DNA of 64,000 bases from positions 2,261,689-2,325,688 of the forward strand of contig CAADRB010000005.1 of the NCBI GenBank assembly GCA_900708905.1, written 5' to 3'. The stretch comes from Hymenolepis diminuta (taxonomy: Eukaryota > Platyhelminthes > Cestoda > Cyclophyllidea > Hymenolepididae). Positions 59,301 to 64,000 of this stretch are shown piece by piece. The notes beneath the pieces are model-generated. The model was not told where the DNA came from and searched no databases. It saw only the letters and a program-made list of their open reading frames with translations. Numbering within the stretch: the stretch's first letter is position 1; each line of letters opens with the position of its first letter. The position numbers were made by a program, and so were the translations under genes.

Positions 59301-60174
59301 GTTGCTTTTCATGGTTCATAAATGTAATTTTTCGTATTCCAACAACGACAAAACCGGGTTCATCACTATAGTTATTTCTTTTAAAAAGGTGGACTCCAAA
59401 AAATTTATTCGTACTATTTTAAAATATTTTTTATTTAAAATATCGAAATTTATTTAAGGCAGAGCCTGAATTAATTATAAATAGACCTTAAATTTATTCA
59501 TTTATAATTTCAACATTAATGGTACAACGGATATCATTAATTACTTTGAAGTGTAATATGATTCAGGAAGTATTATGTAATAATCAAGGTTTATTTCCCC
59601 CGGAAACAGCCCCCTCTAGCTATTAAAATATAATGTACTCAGGTTTTTATTATATCAATTAATTTGCTATTCTCTGATGTTGCCATAGCAATTATTATAC
59701 TACAGAACTCATAAATAAAATTTACGATGTTTTTAGGAAACGGCCATCTTTAATAAGCTTAAATAACAATTTCTTTAGAATTTTAATTAAATTTTGATTG
59801 AAAATATTCGATTATTTTTTAAATTAGAAAATTCAAGCGTTTCTAGGCGATACAAGAAATAGCAAACACAAACACGATATATGAATGGTGTTAATGTTAA
59901 TAACGTTATTTTTTCATAGATATTTCTATTAAAATTAATCTACCTTTGCATCGTGGACAACAGAAAGGATCCCAGAAAATGCGCTCCTCCGAAGGGCAGT
60001 TGAGTTCCTCTAGGGGCGTACAGGTGTCAATGCAGAACCAATTTCCGTTTATACACTGACATCGTTGATCGACGCACTGCTGTTGCCGAATCATCACCTC
60101 ACCGTGCTTACCATCGGGATCTTTGCAGGATTCCATAACTAGTATAGACTTTGATCCCGCTCTGGAGATAATGG
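53301..60174 (-). CDS. CRIM1-like transmembrane protein with repeated VWC domains, 3' part
   Basis: Exons on the minus strand: 60174-59944, 56787-56488, 54959-54714, 54646-54269 and 54199-53301. All junctions are phase 1 and restore Gly, Gly, Val and Cys codons; 684 codons including the stop. Exon A encodes a VWC module (SCKDPDGKHGE...CQCINGNWFC...FCCPRC). Exon B is a partial, expanded one (KKCNVTV...GRCVCTDGELRCSRP). Exon C is textbook VWC (ERWKAYNDECSDCQC, MPGDCCPSTC). Exon D is a VWC half with a long Ser-rich insert (CVSLKCVCSSEGNWVC, DGCCPKC). Exon E has a transmembrane helix (IAITCFLALLALTPLFVIAS), a basic stop-transfer CLRYRKKLKK, and a roughly 250-residue Ser/Thr/Pro-rich cytoplasmic tail. 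VWC proteins with one transmembrane helix resemble CRIM1, which binds BMPs. The signal peptide and any IGFBP domain would be in missing 5' exons. A kielin/chordin-type origin is the alternative for the ectodomain. Confidence 0.8.
54960..56487 (-). other. VWC-gene intron, 1.5 kb
   Basis: Donor G|GTATTG at 56487 and acceptor ATTGATTTTAG at 54960. AT-rich, with no repeat or extra exon seen. Confidence 0.65.
57340..57430 (+). repeat. tRNA-like SINE head
   Basis: GCGCAGTAGTTAACGTGTTC (A box-like), then GAAGTCAAAGGTCAAAATCT and CAATGCCC (B box-like region). The wording parallels 8275-8345 and 27235-27300. A second similar head, GTGGTTAACACGCTAGTCGG, lies at 57528-57547. Confidence 0.45.
59165..59285 (+). 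repeat. Family B, partial copy
   Basis: Shows only the right end of the family: TCAAATGAAGCAGGACTCTT, TGATACTTTGG, GTTCTCAGTACCTTCGTGAT and TATCATTGATTAGA. Confidence 0.5.
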
Positions 60175-60774
60175 CTGAAATGAGGAGGTAGGGCTGTTAT
60201 AACTAAGCACCAGACAGTGGGAGGAAAAAATTCAGAATAAAATGCTAAAATCTATTTCCTATAATTTTATGAAAAAATAAAAACTGAGAGAAGAAGATAT
60301 CATACGGTTAAATGCTGGAACGCTTAGATAGTTAAAATCTCTTTAACTCTAAATTTTGCCTAGCGTTGAAGCCATCGTATTAATTTGAATGCTCCGCAGC
60401 CGTGAAGGCGGAAGTTTTGTCGTTTTCCAATCATTAAACTTGTAAAATTTGAATTTCTTTCGCTCTCCTCTTCAATCAAATACATTTGAACCAATGCGTG
60501 AAATATATAACGGTGAGAATGCAGTATGAAAATCGATATCCAATGAAGTGGATTGGAAAATTTTTTCTCTTAATAAAAGCAACTTCTCCGGTTTTAAAGG
60601 ACTAAAAGTATTTAAGAAAGAACCTCATTTCATAGGAAATCTTTTCTATTCAAGAATTAAATCTTACTATATGCTTATATCCCTTTCCCGATCTAGAACG
60701 ATCAATTCACTTTTCAGACACTTAGAAGAATTATTATTATTACTCATAGCATTACAAAAGGTGTAGTTTTCAAT

Positions 60775-61020
60775 TGCCTGAAGCCACTGAAATCGGTCAA
60801 CAGATAGTCGAACAAAGTGGTCAAGAGATGCTCAGAGAGACGTGAAGGTAACAAAGAGCCTTACTTCATTTGCTTTTTAGAATCGAATTTTATATTACTT
60901 AATAAATGGGAACTTCACGTCCCCAAATTAAAATTTCACGATTCATCTTCTAGATTACAGAAAATGCTCGTCCATGTTGTACGATGCTTATTAATTGGCC
61001 TTTTAGTCATGAGAGTCGGT
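60775..61020 (-). repeat. Dispersed repeat family B, copy 5 (inverted)
   Basis: In reverse complement it contains AATCGTGAAATTTTAATTT, GGGACGTGAAGTTCCCATTT, AGTAATATAAAATTCGATTC, AAATGAAGTAAGGCTCTTTG and CTCTGAGCATCTCTTGACC, matching copies 1 and 4, and at its far end the CCGATTTCAGTGGCTTCAGG block shared with copy 3. Confidence 0.6.
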
Positions 61021-63180
61021 TTTGCCATTCCACTTAATTTCTCTTCCAACGTTTGAGACGACTGAAGATATAAAATAAGCATATGGACTTAAGACAAATG
61101 CTAATATCCACATTCTATGTGTACCACTTCTCTGCTTCTCTGACCGTCACTGATGACAATTATGGTCGATCATGACAACAAAACGGTAGCTTTGCGAAAA
61201 TTATAAATTTCACGAAGATAAGAGAAAAAATGATGTTTAACTAAATTGAAATATTAACTTGAATATAAAGTCAATAGGAACAATTTCTGTCTACCGCTTC
61301 AAATTTGATCCTCATTTAATTCTAAGTGAAAACAAAGTGGTATCAATTTGGTACGTGCAAAAATTTAGCGTTTACAAGTGATTTATATGAGAAGCTGGTA
61401 ATAGTTATTAACTCTTCATACTCCTTCACACGGTTTACATGTCTCAATACTCTTCTTCTCACATGTTTGAACGAGTTTGAACTGATTGAAGTTTGCGTTT
61501 AAATTGAAGGAATGCTAATATTAAATACGCTTCGCTATCTTTAACTTTTGTGTTTTTCTTGTTGAAATCATAAATTAATGAAATTAAATGTAAATGATTG
61601 GAAATTAAGTGATCACCTTAGATGCGTTATGCTTAAAATCAAGAACGAGAATTCCATTGCACATTAGTCAACATAGAAATTTAAATATATTATTAAAAAT
61701 AAACTAAAAATATTACATTTAGCGTGTTCTTAAACTCAGATCAAAAGACCTTGTGTGGAAATGCTAAAGCAAGACTTCAATGAAAGAGCAACTGTTTTTT
61801 GAACGACGTAAAAACACTATCTTTGAAATCACCAACGTAGGACAAATCAGCCATGGTCCTTCTTTGATCCGGGGAATGCATATAACAAGAGGAAGATTGG
61901 GACGTCACATGGATGCCTGTACTTAGAAGAAACATGAAGCAGATGTTAGTCTTTAGATCGTCAAGCTAAATACTCGTAACTATTGGTATTCAGTAATTAA
62001 ATGTCTAGCAAAAAAATTTATAAAAGAAACGAAAAACAAAATTCCGATAACAGAAGATCAGAGAAAGATGAATGAACGAATTGCAATGTCAGGTACAAAG
62101 GAAAAAGGAAAGAGATCAACATGGATGCTTCAGGTTTTTTAATTAATGATTTTTAGCTAGTTTCATCTATTCGCTTCCAGAAAATAAAAACAAATCATAC
62201 GCCCAATCATGCAATTAAATCAACTGGCCAACAGGATCTGAATATCAAGGGCGTTAGCTCACCGTGGTACCCCAGGAATCAAATCATGAAAATATTTGAA
62301 TATTGTAAACTTAGTGGACAATTCAACGCTTTGAAAATTCTAACAAAAGCAAGACTCATAGTAGGTGTAAAATTATTATTATTCAAGAATAAGTAGTATT
62401 AAATACTACTTGATCGATGGCGAAGTTCGACATTTTAAAATGACCATATAGAGGATACAGCACCACTGAAGAGAAAGAATTGACTACACACCAACTCCTT
62501 TATTTATTCGCTACCGGATGTAGGTTTATTTATGAAGCTTCCTCATTTAAAGGTGCCCTGTGAAATCCGAAATTGAGAAAATGAAACAGGGGCAACTAAA
62601 AGTGCTTCCAGGAATATGACCTTCGGAATGAGATATGAAGAGCCGGAGTAGAAAACGAAATGAAATCGAAGAATATGACCACAAAATGAACACAAGAACG
62701 CGAAATTTTATAGACCTCTACTTTCAGATAGGTAATAGTTGAAAGCTGTGCATCCACTTTTGAGTCGTTTCATTAATAGGCTCTTTAAATAAATAGACGC
62801 TTTACTATTAAGACACTTGATATCCTGGCTTCAGTAAATACTCCCATTTGACTCCCCTTTCATCCCTTTAATAGTCTATTTACGATTTCCCGCGTTCAGA
62901 TGTCATCTCTGGCTTAAATCTCGTAAATTTTCTATTTAGGAAATAGAACTATTTCCGGATGTTGTGATTGCAAAGTAATGTGCCTTTGGTGTGTTGAACT
63001 AAACGACCCTCTCAAACAAATTGCAAAAATGTTCAACGAAGCCCACTTTTTTACCTGCTCTGAAGTTGATTATCAATGAATCAAGTAAAAATACAATAAA
63101 CACTAAGTGAGGGATGTCTTTTGTGCACATTCGAGATAAACATTCTACCAGTGCTTGCATAATCGGTTTTTGAGTGTGTA

Positions 63181-63192
63181 TGTGTGTGTGTG
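63181..63192. repeat. (TG)6 microsatellite
   Basis: Six TG units, extended imperfectly to the left by GTGTA. Confidence 0.85.
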
Positions 63193-64000
63193 CGTTTATT
63201 TTTCACTTTTCCATCGCTTATATTTGCGAAATGTTTACACATCCAGGAACAGTTTCACTGCTTTGTGCAAACATAATTGTTAAAAAAGGTGTTTAAGTTA
63301 TACCTAGCAGCTTTACAATATCTATTTACATCCAGACCTCATGAGTCTTAAATAGGTATCGAGTGCTCTCGAAGGTTTGAGCACTTTATACTACGAACTT
63401 TAGTTCCATTTAAGATTTGAGAATAAAAAATAAACATATTTCACACATATTATTTTTAATATTTGTTACTCTATTAGAAATCCTGATTGTCAACTGTTCG
63501 GTGAGATTAACAAAGAAGATCTGGAGAGATGATCTCTGAATATATTTTACGTCTACGTCAAAGTACCTCTTAACTTGTTGTTTGCAATTAGGGTTAAAGT
63601 CGGACAAGATTTAGAAAAGTCTCTCCGTCTTTAAAAGACGAGAAGAGAGGATTTTCTTCTTAAAATACAATTTCCTGGAATTCATTTCCTCTTTTTCCTT
63701 TGGACAGTATTATTTGACTTATGGAACTGGAAATGAATAAATTCAGCATGGTTATTTAAATCAAGAAATTATTTCGAATTAATTTTCTTTATGAACACAA
63801 TGTATTAAGTGGGTATTGAGGATGTATAAATGCGGCAGAGGGGGATAAAAATACGATTCTAAAACAAAAAATCTGGTTTTTTTATATAACTCTCATCTCC
63901 TTAAGAGTTCGGCGCTGGGCATGTAGCAGCGTTCAATTAACACGTTCATTAAATCAAAGATCACGTGTGTTGTCGATGATCAACCATCCTGGTTGATAGC

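Larger units (their letters stand above)
56788..59943 (-). other. VWC-gene intron, 3.2 kb, with SINE-like and family B fragments
   Basis: Donor G|GTAGAT at 59943 and acceptor TCTACTTCTACAG at 56788. Inside are tRNA-like heads near 57340-57430 and 57525-57600 and a partial family B copy at 59165-59285. No exon is missing by phase, but an additional VWC exon with phase-1 borders could still be skipped here unseen. Confidence 0.6.
60175..64000. other. Upstream of the VWC gene; no exon recognised
   Basis: The acceptor TTTCAG ending at 60175 shows that this begins with intron of the VWC gene. I found no signal-peptide or Cys-rich exon on the minus strand up to the window end, so the 5' exons are probably outside or too diverged to see. 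It contains family B copy 5 (60775-61020) and a (TG)6 run at 63181-63192. Confidence 0.5.

Noticed and set aside
1..64000. CRISPR arrays, bacterial operons, rRNA or intact tRNA genes
   Set aside because: None seen; the split genes and repeats are animal nuclear DNA, and the tRNA-like pieces are degenerate SINE heads.

Overview
The window is animal nuclear DNA. It is AT-rich (roughly two thirds A+T by eye), its genes are split by GT-AG introns of about 65 bp to 12 kb, and it carries tRNA-derived SINE-like repeats, a second dispersed repeat family and a decayed Gypsy-type gag relic. The wording of the gag relic resembles elements common in flatworms. Together with the low gene density and the divergence of the Wnt and VWC genes, this suggests a parasitic flatworm, perhaps a tapeworm or fluke. 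That assignment is inference and rests on no species-specific marker.

Layout. (1) 2.35-7.5 kb, plus strand: the 3' part of a PPEF/rdgC-type protein phosphatase (end of the catalytic core, then EF-hands). Its 5' exons lie before the window. (2) 7.5-12.85 kb: intergenic, with a diverged repeat shared with a PPEF intron. (3) 12.86-26.28 kb, minus strand: a complete three-exon Wnt gene that best fits the Wnt4 subfamily, with an 11.9 kb first intron and a CCAAT/E-box promoter-like region just upstream. (4) 26.5-51.1 kb: mostly gene-poor. It holds a possible Wnt4 enhancer-like cluster at 27.7-27.9 kb, repeats, the gag relic at 37.7-38.4 kb, and an orphan signal-peptide exon on the minus strand at 43.3-43.5 kb with its own promoter-like upstream region. 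(5) 51.16-52.96 kb, plus strand: a four-exon MGME1-like mitochondrial PD-(D/E)XK nuclease. (6) 53.30-60.17 kb, minus strand: the 3' part of a transmembrane protein with repeated VWC modules, resembling CRIM1, facing MGME1 tail to tail. Its 5' exons lie further right or outside the window.

Two genes belong to cell signalling: Wnt4 is a secreted ligand, and VWC/CRIM-like proteins are known to bind BMP ligands. PPEF is a calcium-responsive phosphatase and MGME1 maintains mitochondrial DNA. There is no sign that these unrelated neighbours work as a unit. The exon models of Wnt4, MGME1 and the VWC gene keep reading frame and splice phase through every junction, so they are well supported. Open points are the PPEF C-terminus, the partner exons of the orphan signal-peptide exon, and the missing 5' ends of PPEF and the VWC gene.
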